Assembly: GCA_964528575.1 (NCBI GenBank)
Contig: CAZGTQ010000270.1
Location: 13,537-77,536, forward strand
Length of the DNA stretch: 64,000 nt
Reading direction: 5' to 3'
Origin: CAZGTQ01 sp964528575
GTDB taxonomy: Bacteria; Planctomycetota; UBA1135; GCA-002686595
Of this stretch, positions 14,473 to 22,977 are shown one piece after another. A program made the position numbers and the translations under genes. A model generated the notes under the pieces. That model made no database searches and was not told where the DNA came from. It saw nothing but the letters and a program-made list of their open reading frames with translations. Each line of letters opens with the position of its first letter. Position 1 is the stretch's first letter.

Positions 14473-15252
14473 ATGCAACGCAAGCACGTCCCGTCCGCTC
14501 TCCTCGCCGTCGTCCTCGCGGGCGCGGCGACGTTCCTCGCCTCGAGCCGGCCCGCGCCGGCCCCGCCCGCCGTCCAGGAGCCGGGTCGCGCGCCGACGAC
14601 GTGGGCGCCCGGCGGCCAGCGGCAGCGCCTGACGGCCGACAACTGCGTCGTCGCGCTCATCGACCACCAGACCGGCCTGATGAACGTCGTCGACAACGCG
14701 CGGCCGACCGAGTTCAAGAGCATCGTCGTCGGCCTCGCGAAGATGGCGAAGCTGCACGAGTTGCCGGTCGTCATCACGACGAGCGCCGCCGACGGTCCCA
14801 ACGGCCCGTTCCTGCCCGAGGTGATCGAGCTGCTCCCTGACGCGCCCGTCGTGTCGCGCCCGGGCCAGATCAACGCGTGGGACAACGCGGACTTCGTCGA
14901 CGCGATCCGCGAGACCGGCCGCAAGAAGATCGTCATGGCGGGCATCACGACCGACGTCTGCGTCGCGTTCGCCGCTCTCTCCGCGCTCGACGCGGGCTAC
15001 GAGGTGTACGTCGTCGTCGACGCGTCGGGCTCGATGAACCAGGCGGTCCAGGACGCGGCGCTCGTGCGCATGGCCGACGCCGGCGCGACGATCGGCACGT
15101 GGTTCGCGCTCTCGTGCGAGCTGCTCGGCGACTGGCGCCGGCCCGCCGGAGCCGGGACGGCGCAGCTCTTCGTCGAGCACATGCCGTCGTACGCGGAGAT
15201 CTTCCACAGCCACCGCGGCGCGTCCGCCCGCGAGGCGGGGAGCGGCCGCTAG
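14473..15252 (+). CDS. Secreted isochorismatase-family (YcaC-like) cysteine hydrolase
   Basis: 259 residues. The N-terminus has a basic-hydrophobic signal-like segment (MQRKHVPSALLAVVLAGAATFLA), which the cytoplasmic YcaC proteins lack, so export or membrane anchoring is likely. The hydrolase domain (about 52-245) carries the catalytic Asp in ALIDHQTG (D64), the RPGQINAWDNADF segment of the YcaC group, and the nucleophile in ITTDVCVAF (C163). I could not place the third triad residue with certainty. YcaC-like enzymes hydrolyse amides or related bonds, with true substrates mostly unknown. It opens a same-strand run of amidohydrolase, SDR and outer-membrane barrel genes. Confidence 0.93.
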   Translation: MQRKHVPSALLAVVLAGAATFLASSRPAPAPPAVQEPGRAPTTWAPGGQRQRLTADNCVVALIDHQTGLMNVVDNARPTEFKSIVVGLAKMAKLHELPVVITTSAADGPNGPFLPEVIELLPDAPVVSRPGQINAWDNADFVDAIRETGRKKIVMAGITTDVCVAFAALSALDAGYEVYVVVDASGSMNQAVQDAALVRMADAGATIGTWFALSCELLGDWRRPAGAGTAQLFVEHMPSYAEIFHSHRGASAREAGSGR

Positions 15253-15265
15253 CGAACGGGACCGG

Positions 15266-15296
15266 CGCCGCCCGCGCCGAAGGGCTGCGGGCGGCG
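15266..15296 (+). terminator. Hairpin between hydrolase and amidohydrolase genes
   Basis: Perfect 10-bp inverted repeat (CGCCGCCCGC / GCGGGCGGCG) with an 11-base loop, just after the isochorismatase-family stop. There is no T-run. It may terminate or attenuate transcription before the amidohydrolase gene. Confidence 0.45.
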
Positions 15297-15318
15297 TCCC
15301 TCGACTCGAGGAGGAGCC

Positions 15319-17124
15319 ATGCACCGTATACCCCCGCTCGACCGTCTCGCGGCGGCCGCCCTCGCGCTCGCCGCGACCTGGTCCCTACCCGCGTGCGGCG
15401 CGGACCCCGCGCGGGCGGCCGCCGAGCCCGCCGCCGACCTCGTCGTGCTCGACGCGCGCGTCACGACGCAGGACGACGCGCGTCCGCAAGCGCAGGCGTT
15501 CGCCGTGCGCGACGGCGCGTTCGTCGCGGTCGGCACCGACGGCGAGATCGCGCCGCTCGCGGGCGAGGACACGCTCGTCGTTCGCGCGGGCGGGCGCCGC
15601 GTCGTGCCCGGCCTGGTCGACTCCCACCTGCACGCGGTGCGCGGCGGCCGCTTCTACGCGCTCGAGCTGCGCTGGGACGGCGTCCCGTCCCTCGAGCGCG
15701 GCCTCGCGATGATCCAAGAACAGGCCCGGCGCACTCCGCCGGGACAGTGGGTGCGCGTCGTCGGCGGCTGGTCGCCGTACCAGTTCAGCGAGCGGCGCAT
15801 GCCGACGGTCGCCGAGCTGAACGCCGCGTCGCCCGACGTGCCGGTGTTCGTGCTCTTCCTCTACAGCCGCGGCTTCCTCAACGCGGCGGGCGCGCGCGCG
15901 CTCGGGATCGGCGCCGACACGGTCGCGCCGCAGGGCGGCCGGTACGAGCTCACGGACGGAGGCGCGATCCTGCACGCCGAGCCCAGCCCGGCGATCCTGT
16001 ACGGGACCGTCGCGCAGCTCCCGCAGCTCGCGTCCGACGAGCAGATCCTCTCGACGCGGCACTTCTTCCGCGAGCTCGCGCGCTTCGGCCTGACGGGCGC
16101 GCTCGACGCGGGCGGCGGCGGGCACGCGTACCCCGCCGACTACGCCGCGAGCGCGACGCTCGCGGCCGAGCGCGCGTTGCCGCTGCGCATCTCGAGCTGG
16201 CTCTTCGCGCAGGAGAAGGGCCGCGAGCTCGCGGACTACGAGCGCTGGACGGGCGCGGAGGAGCTCGACCTCGGCGCGCCGAGCGCGCGGCCCGAGCTCG
16301 TCGTCGAGGGCGCCGGCGAGAACCTCGTCTGGTCGGCGGGCGACTTCGAGAACTTCCTCGCGCCGCGCCCGGAGCTCGACGCGCGCATGGAGGAGGAGCT
16401 CGGCGCCGTTGCGCGGCTGCTCGCGACGCGCGGCTGGCCGATCCGCATCCACGCGACGTACGACGAGTCGATCGGGCGCATCCTCGACGTGCTCGCGCCG
16501 ATCTTCGCCGAGACCGGCTACCGCGCGCGCTGGTGCATCGACCACGCCGAGACGATCTCGCCGCAGAACGTCGAGCGCATCCGCGCGCTCGGCGGCGGCA
16601 TCGCGGTCCAGAACCGCATGGCGTTCGCGGGCGAGCACTTCGCCGAGCGCTACGGCGCGGAGGCCGCGCGCCACGCTCCGCCGCTGCGGCGCCTGCTCGA
16701 CGCCGGCCTGCCGGTCGCCGCGGGCACCGACGCGACGCGCGTCAGCAGCTACGACCCGTGGCTCGCGCTCGACTGGCTCGTCACGGGCCGCACCGTCGGC
16801 GGGACCCCGCTCGCGGCGCCCGAGAACCGGCTGTCGCGCGCCGAGGCGCTGCGGCTCTTCACGCTCGGGAGCGCGTGGCTCGCGAACGCCGAGTCCGTCC
16901 AGGGCCGCATCGCTCCCGGCCAGCTCGCGGACTTCGCGATCCTCTCGGAGGACTTCTTCGCCGTGGCCGAGGAGCGCATCCGGGCGATCGAGTCGGTCCT
17001 GACCGTCGCAGGCGGGGAGGTGACCTGGGCGGCCGAGCCGTTCGCGAGCGTCGCGCCCGAGCCGCTCCCGCCGATCGGCCCCGCATGGTCGCCCGTCGCG
17101 CGCTTCGGAGGCATCCAACGATGA
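15319..17124 (+). CDS. Secreted/lipoprotein amidohydrolase (YtcJ-like, amidohydrolase_3)
   Basis: 601 residues, preceded by a strong GAGGAGGAG ribosome-binding site. The N-terminus ends with a lipobox-like LPAC (Cys near residue 26), so a lipoprotein is likely. The barrel carries the metal-binding HxH in GLVDSHLHAV, further ligands in RWCIDHAETI, and AAGTDATRVS with the late conserved Asp, matching the YtcJ/N-substituted formamide deformylase branch. The flanking beta-sandwich is formed by the N-terminal AADLVVLDARV and the C-terminal GQLADFAILSEDFF. Reaction: metal-dependent hydrolysis of an amide or related bond; substrate unknown. The stop overlaps the SDR start (ATGA), so the two are co-translated. 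Confidence 0.95.
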   Translation: MHRIPPLDRLAAAALALAATWSLPACGADPARAAAEPAADLVVLDARVTTQDDARPQAQAFAVRDGAFVAVGTDGEIAPLAGEDTLVVRAGGRRVVPGLVDSHLHAVRGGRFYALELRWDGVPSLERGLAMIQEQARRTPPGQWVRVVGGWSPYQFSERRMPTVAELNAASPDVPVFVLFLYSRGFLNAAGARALGIGADTVAPQGGRYELTDGGAILHAEPSPAILYGTVAQLPQLASDEQILSTRHFFRELARFGLTGALDAGGGGHAYPADYAASATLAAERALPLRISSWLFAQEKGRELADYERWTGAEELDLGAPSARPELVVEGAGENLVWSAGDFENFLAPRPELDARMEEELGAVARLLATRGWPIRIHATYDESIGRILDVLAPIFAETGYRARWCIDHAETISPQNVERIRALGGGIAVQNRMAFAGEHFAERYGAEAARHAPPLRRLLDAGLPVAAGTDATRVSSYDPWLALDWLVTGRTVGGTPLAAPENRLSRAEALRLFTLGSAWLANAESVQGRIAPGQLADFAILSEDFFAVAEERIRAIESVLTVAGGEVTWAAEPFASVAPEPLPPIGPAWSPVARFGGIQR

Positions 17125-17879
17125 TCACCACGTCGCAGGAGGTGCCGCTCGCCGGCAAGGTCGCGCTCGTGACGGGCGCCTCGCGCGGAATCGGCGCGGC
17201 GATCGCGTGCCGGCTCGCCGCGGACGGCGCGCGCGTCGCGCTGACGTACTCCACATCCGCCGGGCGGGCTCGAGCGGTCGTGGCCGAGATCGAGCAGGCG
17301 GGCGGACGGGCGGTCGCGCTCGAGGCGGACGCGGCCGACGTCGAGGCGACGCGCGCGGCCGTCGCCGCGACCGTCGAGACGTTCGGCGCGCTCGACGTGC
17401 TCGTCAACAACGCCGGCATGATGGTCGGAGCGCCGATCGAGCACTTCGCACTCGAGGACTTCGAGCGCCTGATCGCGGTCAACGTTCGCGGCCTGTTCGT
17501 CGCGACGCAGGAGGCGAGCCGGCACATGCGCGCCGGCGGGCGCATCATCCACGTCGGGAGCTGCAACAGCACGCGGATCACGTACCCCGGCGGCTCGGTC
17601 TACGCGCTGACGAAAGGGGCCGTCGCGGGCTTCACGAAGGGCCTCGCACGCGATCTCGGCCCGCGCGGGATCACCGTGAGCAACGTGCAGCCTGGACCGG
17701 TCGACACCGACATGAACCCCGCGACGAGCGATTTCGCCGAGGTCGCGCGTCGCGAGGTCGCGCTCGGCCGCTACGGCCGCGCCGACGAGATCGCGGCGTT
17801 CGTCGCGTTCCTCGCCGGCCCCGGCGGCAGCTTCGTCAGCGGGGCGAGCCTCCTCGTCGACGGCGGCTACTGCGCGTAG
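17121..17879 (+). CDS. Short-chain dehydrogenase/reductase (SDR), FabG-like
   Basis: 252 residues, classical SDR length. Cofactor motif TGASRGIG at 18-25, NNAG at 96-99, a Ser-rich catalytic strand near S147/S150, and Y161-x3-K165. The C-terminal FVSGASLLVDGGYCA is typical. No signal peptide, so it is cytoplasmic. The start overlaps the amidohydrolase stop by ATGA. It probably oxidises or reduces a product of the neighbouring secreted hydrolases after uptake, which is inferred from position only. NADPH versus NADH is not decided: the SR after the first Gly favours NADPH. Confidence 0.95.
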   Translation: MITTSQEVPLAGKVALVTGASRGIGAAIACRLAADGARVALTYSTSAGRARAVVAEIEQAGGRAVALEADAADVEATRAAVAATVETFGALDVLVNNAGMMVGAPIEHFALEDFERLIAVNVRGLFVATQEASRHMRAGGRIIHVGSCNSTRITYPGGSVYALTKGAVAGFTKGLARDLGPRGITVSNVQPGPVDTDMNPATSDFAEVARREVALGRYGRADEIAAFVAFLAGPGGSFVSGASLLVDGGYCA

Positions 17880-17899
17880 CGCACGGACGGCCCGCCGTC

Positions 17900-19138
17900 A
17901 TGATCGCCGCGGCGCTCGCCCTCCTGCCGGCCGCCGCGACGCCCGCGCAGGACGGCTGGGACTGGAGCTTCGGCGGCGAGCTGCGCGCGCGCTACGAGCG
18001 CTACGCGAACGACGAGTGGGGTGCGGCGGCCGTCCCGGACCACGACTACGCGTGGTGGCGCGCGCTCCCGTTCGTCGAGGGGCGCCACGTGAGCGGAGTG
18101 CGCGTCCGGGCGCAGCTCATCGCGGCGTTCGAGAGCGGCGACGAAGCGGGGCTCGCGCCGGTCGACGAGGACCGCCTCGACGTGCTCGAGGCGTTCGGCG
18201 ACGTGCCGGTCGGGTCCGTGACGATGCGGGCGGGGCGGCAGGTCCTCGCGCTCGGCTCCGAGCGGCTGATCTCCGCGCGCTACGGCCCGAACGTGCCGCG
18301 CGCGTTCGACGCGGTGGGCGCGGTCGCCCGCGCCGGTCCGTGGCAGGTCGACGCGCTGTGGGGGCGACCGGTCGTGAACGAGCCCGGCGCGTTCGACGAC
18401 GCGGCGGACGACTCGACGTCGCTCTGGACGGTGTACGCGACACGGCCGCTCGCGGACGATCAGGGGCTCGACGTCTACGCGATCGGCCTCGACGAGGACG
18501 AAGCGACGTTCGACGAGGGGACGGCGGCCCACCGGCGGCTCACGCTCGGCACGCGCGTGTTCGGGAGCGACGGCCCGTGGGACTGGAACTTCGAGCTGAT
18601 GGGGCAGACGGGCGCGTTCGGCGGCGGCGACGTGCGCGCGTGGTCGTTCGCCTCCGACACGGGGCGCGTGCTCGCGAGCGTGCCGCTGCGCCCGCGGCTC
18701 GGGTTGAGGGCGAACGTGATCAGCGGCGACGACGAGCCCGGCGACGGCGAGCTCGAGACGTTCGACCCGCTCTTCCCCAAGGGCAAGTACTTCGGCGAAG
18801 CGGGGCTGATCGGGCCGTACAACCTGGTGAACGTGCACCCGTCGCTCGACGTCGCGCTCTCCGAGCGCTGGACGCTCTCGCTCGCGTCGGTCCTCTACTG
18901 GCGCGAGAGCACGGGCGACGGCATCTACGGGAACGCGGGGCAGTTGCTGCGGCCGAGCGGCGGCTCGTCCGAGCGCTTCGTCGGCAGCCAGTTCGACGCC
19001 GCGCTGGCGTACCGGCCGAGCGAGCGCGTCGAGCTCTCCGTCGGCTGGTCGACGTTCCTCCCCGGCGCGTTCGTCGACGACACCGGGCCGGACGAGACGG
19101 TGCGCTTCCTGGGCGTCGAGCTGCGCATCGTGCGCTGA
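17900..19138 (+). CDS. Alginate-export-like outer-membrane beta-barrel
   Basis: 412 residues. A short signal peptide (MIAAALALLPAAATPAQ) is followed by alternating strands ending in aromatic residues: FGGELRARYERY, VTMRAGRQVLALGSERLIS and VELSVGWSTFLPG. The pattern, in particular the GRQ-x2-LGS-x-RLIS turn, matches the alginate_exp (AlgE-like) family, in which the barrel passes anionic molecules across the outer membrane. It starts 20 bases after the SDR stop, so it is in the same operon. It may admit or export the substrate or product of this cluster. No alginate biosynthesis genes are present, so alginate itself is unlikely. Confidence 0.88.
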   Translation: MIAAALALLPAAATPAQDGWDWSFGGELRARYERYANDEWGAAAVPDHDYAWWRALPFVEGRHVSGVRVRAQLIAAFESGDEAGLAPVDEDRLDVLEAFGDVPVGSVTMRAGRQVLALGSERLISARYGPNVPRAFDAVGAVARAGPWQVDALWGRPVVNEPGAFDDAADDSTSLWTVYATRPLADDQGLDVYAIGLDEDEATFDEGTAAHRRLTLGTRVFGSDGPWDWNFELMGQTGAFGGGDVRAWSFASDTGRVLASVPLRPRLGLRANVISGDDEPGDGELETFDPLFPKGKYFGEAGLIGPYNLVNVHPSLDVALSERWTLSLASVLYWRESTGDGIYGNAGQLLRPSGGSSERFVGSQFDAALAYRPSERVELSVGWSTFLPGAFVDDTGPDETVRFLGVELRIVR

Positions 19139-19172
19139 CAGGGCAGAATGCCGGGCCGCGAGGGACGCAGCC

Positions 19173-21899
19173 ATGGACGACGGGTCGAGCGTGCGCGCGT
19201 TGATCGAAGAGGCCCTCGAGTCGGGGCGCCCGGCTGCGGACGTGTGTCGCGAGCGGCCCGAGCTCGCCGCCGCGGTCGAAGCGGGCCTGCGCCGCGCGCG
19301 CGCGCTCGACGCGGAGCTCGCGGCGCTCTTTCCGAGCTCGGGCGACGGCGGCGCTCCGCGCCAGGCGCCTGCGCGCGGCAACTTGCCCGCGGTGCCGGGC
19401 TACGACGTGCACGGCGTGCTCGGCCACGGGGGCATGGGCATCGTCTACCGCGCGACGCACCGGCAGCTCGGCCGGCCGGTCGCGCTCAAGATGCTGCTCG
19501 CGGGCGGCTACGCCGCGCCGGCCGAGATCGGGCGCTTCCTGCGCGAGGCCGAGGCGGTCGCGCGCCTGCGACACCCGAACATCGTCCAGGTGTACGACGT
19601 CGGCGAGCACGACGGCTGGCCGTACTTCACGATGGAGCTCGTCGAGGGCGGCACGCTCGCGAGCGAGCTCGCGCAGCGGCCCCGGACGCCGCGCGAGGCC
19701 GCGGCGCTGCTCGTCACGCTGGCGGAAGCGGTCGACGCCGCGCACCGGAGCGGGATCGTGCACCGCGACCTCAAGCCCGCGAACGTGCTCGTCGGAGCCG
19801 ACGGCGCGCTCAAGATCACCGACTTCGGCCTCGCGCGACGCATCGACGCGGACCCGAGCTTCACGGCGACCGGCGCGCGTCTGGGGACGCCGAGCTACAT
19901 GGCGCCCGAGCAGGCGCTCGGCCGGTCGCGCGCGATCGGTCCGGCCGTCGACGTATACGCGCTCGGAGCGCTGCTCTACGAGATGCTGACCGGTCGGCCG
20001 CCGTTCCGCGGCGAGACCGCTGCGGATACCGAACGGCAGGTGATCGAGGACGAGCCGACCGCTCCCTCGCGCTTGCACCCGAAGGTGCCGCGCGACCTCG
20101 AGACGATCGCGCTGAAGTGCCTGCGCAAGGAGCCCGCACAGCGCTACGCGACGGCGCGCGAGCTCGCCGGCGACGCGCTCCATTTCCTGCGCGGCGAGCC
20201 GATCTCCGCGCGGCCGCTCGGGCGCGTCCAGCGCGGCGTGCGCTGGGTGCGGCGCAACCCGACGCACGCGGGCCTGGTCGCCGCGGTGGCAGCGCTCGTC
20301 GTGCTCGGCGCGGGAGCGGGCGCGCGCGAATGGGCGTTCGCGACATCGCGCCGCGCCGAGGAGGCGAAGTGGGAGGAGCGCCTCGCGTTCGTGCACGGGC
20401 TGCAGGAGGACGGGCGCTTCGCGGAAGCGCGCGCGATCCTCGCGCGGATCCCGGACGCGGGCTCGGGCGAGCTGCGGCGGCGCATCGAGCGGGCGCAGGG
20501 CGAGCTCGACGTGCTCGAGCGGCTCGACGCGATCCGCCTCGAACGCGGCTTCTCGCGCGCCGGCGACCGCTTCGACGCGGCGGCGGACGCCGCGTACGAG
20601 CAGGCGTTCGCGAGCGCGGGCCTCGGCACGATCGGCGCGCCGCCGGCGGACGTCGCCGAGCGCATCGTGGCCACCGGCGTGCGCGCCGCGCTCGTCGCGG
20701 CGCTCGACGACTGGGCGCTGTGCGTGCGCGACCGAGCCCGTCTGGAGTGGATCTTCGACGTCGCGCGCCGCGCCGATCCCGACCCGTGGCGCGACCGCGT
20801 CCGGGATCCGTCGCAGTGGGAGGATCCGAGCGCGCTCGCCGCGCTCGCCGCCGAGGCGCCCGCGGGCGAGAGCGTGCCGCTGCTGCTCGTCGTGTGCGGA
20901 CTGCTCGACGGGCACGGCGGCGACGGCACGGCGCTCTTGCGTCGCGTGCAGCAGAGCAGGCCCGACGACTTCTGGATCAACTTCTCCCTCGCTTCCGCGC
21001 TCGCTCCCCACGAGGACTCGATCGGCTTCTACCGCGCGGCGCTCGCGGTGCGCCCCCGCGCGCTGGCGGCGCAAGTCGACCTCGCGAACGCGCTCGCCGC
21101 CGGAGGCCGCGACGCCGAGGCGCTGGAGTGCTGGCGGGTCGCGCTCGAGATGGCGCCGGACGCGGCTTCGGTCCACGAGAGCCTCGCGGCGTTCCACCTC
21201 GGGCGGCGCGCTCTCGACGCGGCGGTCGAGCACGCGAGCGCGGCGGTCCGTCTCGACGCGACGAGGTCGGCGGGTCATCGTTTCCTCGGCCTCGCACTCC
21301 TGCAGAGCGGCGACTACGCGGGCGGCGCAGCGGCGCTGCGTGCCGCGCTCGCGCTGGTCGGTCGCGACGACCCGGTGCGCGCCGAGCTCGCCGACGGCGC
21401 GCGCTACGGCGACGAGATGACGGCTCTCGCGGAGCGGCTCGACGGCGTCGCCTCCGATGCGGACGAGCCGGCGGGGGACCTCGAGAGCGCGCAGCTCGCG
21501 GTCCTCGCGTCCCAGCGACAGCGGTACGCCCTCGCCGCGCGGCTCTACGAGCGCGCTCTGGAAGGGTCCTTCGCGACGGGCGACTTGCACACGAGCCTGC
21601 GCTACCCGGCGGCGTCGGCCGCTGCGCTCGCCGGCGGTGAGTCGGACGTCGACGCGGCCGGGGTGAGCGCGGCCGAGCGAGAGCGCTGGCGCGGCCGCGC
21701 CCTCGCGTGGATGCGCGCCGACCTCGAGGCGTGGTCGCGCGCTCTCGCCGCCGACGATCCGGAGCTGCTCCCGTACGTCGTCCCGCGCCTCGAGCAGTGG
21801 CGCGCCGACCCCGAGCTCGACGCGCTGCGCGAGGGCGCGGACGCCCTCGCGTTCTGGCGCGACGTCGACGCGCTGCTCGCGCGCGCGCGCGGCGAGTGA
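19173..21899 (+). CDS. Transmembrane Ser/Thr protein kinase with C-terminal TPR domain
   Basis: 908 residues. An N-terminal helical extension (1-70) is followed by the kinase domain: glycine loop GVLGHGGMG at 81-89, K106, HRD at 197-199 with N204, and DFG at 217-219, so all catalytic residues are present. The activation-segment end GTPSYMAPEQ is standard. One membrane helix (about 375-392, GLVAAVAALVVLGAGAGA) is followed by about 500 residues of TPR-like helices (for example LAAQVDLANALAAGGRDAEA). The domain order implies a cytoplasmic kinase and an extracytoplasmic TPR sensor or scaffold. Unlike the two other kinases here it has no sigma factor next to it; it sits 34 bases after the barrel gene, inside the catabolic run, and could sense its substrate, which is speculative. 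Confidence 0.94.
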   Translation: MDDGSSVRALIEEALESGRPAADVCRERPELAAAVEAGLRRARALDAELAALFPSSGDGGAPRQAPARGNLPAVPGYDVHGVLGHGGMGIVYRATHRQLGRPVALKMLLAGGYAAPAEIGRFLREAEAVARLRHPNIVQVYDVGEHDGWPYFTMELVEGGTLASELAQRPRTPREAAALLVTLAEAVDAAHRSGIVHRDLKPANVLVGADGALKITDFGLARRIDADPSFTATGARLGTPSYMAPEQALGRSRAIGPAVDVYALGALLYEMLTGRPPFRGETAADTERQVIEDEPTAPSRLHPKVPRDLETIALKCLRKEPAQRYATARELAGDALHFLRGEPISARPLGRVQRGVRWVRRNPTHAGLVAAVAALVVLGAGAGAREWAFATSRRAEEAKWEERLAFVHGLQEDGRFAEARAILARIPDAGSGELRRRIERAQGELDVLERLDAIRLERGFSRAGDRFDAAADAAYEQAFASAGLGTIGAPPADVAERIVATGVRAALVAALDDWALCVRDRARLEWIFDVARRADPDPWRDRVRDPSQWEDPSALAALAAEAPAGESVPLLLVVCGLLDGHGGDGTALLRRVQQSRPDDFWINFSLASALAPHEDSIGFYRAALAVRPRALAAQVDLANALAAGGRDAEALECWRVALEMAPDAASVHESLAAFHLGRRALDAAVEHASAAVRLDATRSAGHRFLGLALLQSGDYAGGAAALRAALALVGRDDPVRAELADGARYGDEMTALAERLDGVASDADEPAGDLESAQLAVLASQRQRYALAARLYERALEGSFATGDLHTSLRYPAASAAALAGGESDVDAAGVSAAERERWRGRALAWMRADLEAWSRALAADDPELLPYVVPRLEQWRADPELDALREGADALAFWRDVDALLARARGE

Positions 21900-21977
21900 G
21901 GAGCTGTCCAGCGCCCCCGCTCAGTTCCGCAGGGCGCGCTCACGGGGAGCGACGCCAAGACCGAGACGGAGGAGCGC

Positions 21978-22802
21978 ATGAGCACGTTCGTCACCGAGGA
22001 CGGCACCGAGATCTACTTCAAGGACTGGGGCGAGGGGCAACCGGTCGTGTTCTCGCACGGCTGGCCGCTGTCGTCGGACAGTTGGGAGGACCAGATGGTC
22101 TTCCTCGCCGAGCGCGGCTATCGCGCGATCGCGCACGACCGGCGCGGCCACGGCCGCTCGAGCCAGCCGTGGCGCGGGAACGAGATGAACACGTACGCCG
22201 ACGACCTCGCGGCGCTGATCGAGGACCTCGACCTCGAGGACGCGGTGCTCGTCGGCTTCTCGACGGGCGGCGGCGAGGTCGCGCGCTACGTCGGCCGGCA
22301 CGGCACGGGCCGGGTCGCGAAGGTCGTGCTGATCGGCGCGGTGCCGCCGCTCATGCTGAAGACGCCGAAGAACCCCGGCGGATTGCCGATCGAGGTGTTC
22401 GACGGCTTCCGCAAGGCGTCGCTCGCCGACCGCTCGCAGCTCTACCGCGACGTCGCCAGCGGGCCGTTCTACGGCTACGACCGGCCGGGAGCCAAGGTGT
22501 CGCAAGGCGTGATCGACGCGTTCTGGATGCAGGGCATGATGGCCGGGCACAAGAACGCCTACGACTGCATCGCTGCGTTCTCCGCGACCGACTTCACCGA
22601 AGACCTGAAGCAGCTCGACGTGCCGACGCTGATCCTGCACGGCGACGACGATCGCATCGTGCCGATCGACGCGTCGGCGCGCGCGGCGGCGAAGCTGGTC
22701 GAGGGCTCGAAGCTCGTCGTCTATGCGGGAGCGCCGCACGGGCTCACCGCGACGCACAAAGAGCGGCTGAACGCGGATCTGCTCGCCTTCGTGCGGAGCT
22801 GA
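21978..22802 (+). CDS. Alpha/beta hydrolase, non-haem chloroperoxidase type
   Basis: 274 residues, the standard length of the cofactor-free chloroperoxidase/arylesterase family. Oxyanion-hole HGWPL near 27-31; nucleophile in GFSTGG (S95); acid D225 in HGDDDRIVP; His 254 in APHGLT. The HDRRGHGRS and YDRPGAK segments are typical. No signal peptide. In vivo these enzymes are esterases or lactonases with perhydrolase side activity. A GGAGG-like site lies before the ATG (gacggaggagcgc). It closes the 14473-22802 same-strand group and is convergent with the dioxygenase-fusion gene. Confidence 0.96.
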   Translation: MSTFVTEDGTEIYFKDWGEGQPVVFSHGWPLSSDSWEDQMVFLAERGYRAIAHDRRGHGRSSQPWRGNEMNTYADDLAALIEDLDLEDAVLVGFSTGGGEVARYVGRHGTGRVAKVVLIGAVPPLMLKTPKNPGGLPIEVFDGFRKASLADRSQLYRDVASGPFYGYDRPGAKVSQGVIDAFWMQGMMAGHKNAYDCIAAFSATDFTEDLKQLDVPTLILHGDDDRIVPIDASARAAAKLVEGSKLVVYAGAPHGLTATHKERLNADLLAFVRS

Positions 22803-22820
22803 CGGACCCCGGGGTCGTCG

Positions 22821-22863
22821 ACGGCGCCGCTGGCCGCTACTCGTCGGCCGTGAGGCGCCGTCG
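22821..22863. terminator. Bidirectional hairpin between convergent genes
   Basis: Nested inverted repeat: outer arms GACGGCGCC / GGCGCCGTC and inner arms GGCCG / CGGCC around an 8-base loop. It lies between the chloroperoxidase-type hydrolase and the convergent fusion gene. The rest of the 22803-22977 gap shows no gene. Confidence 0.5.
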
Positions 22864-22977
22864 CCGGCCGCGCTCGTCGCGGATGCGCTCCTCTCGCGCG
22901 CCTCGCGCGCGACGTCGCCGAGTCCGCTCCGTCGACGTCGCGCTGCGTGCTGCAGCGCGCGCGCGGTAGCGCTCGGC

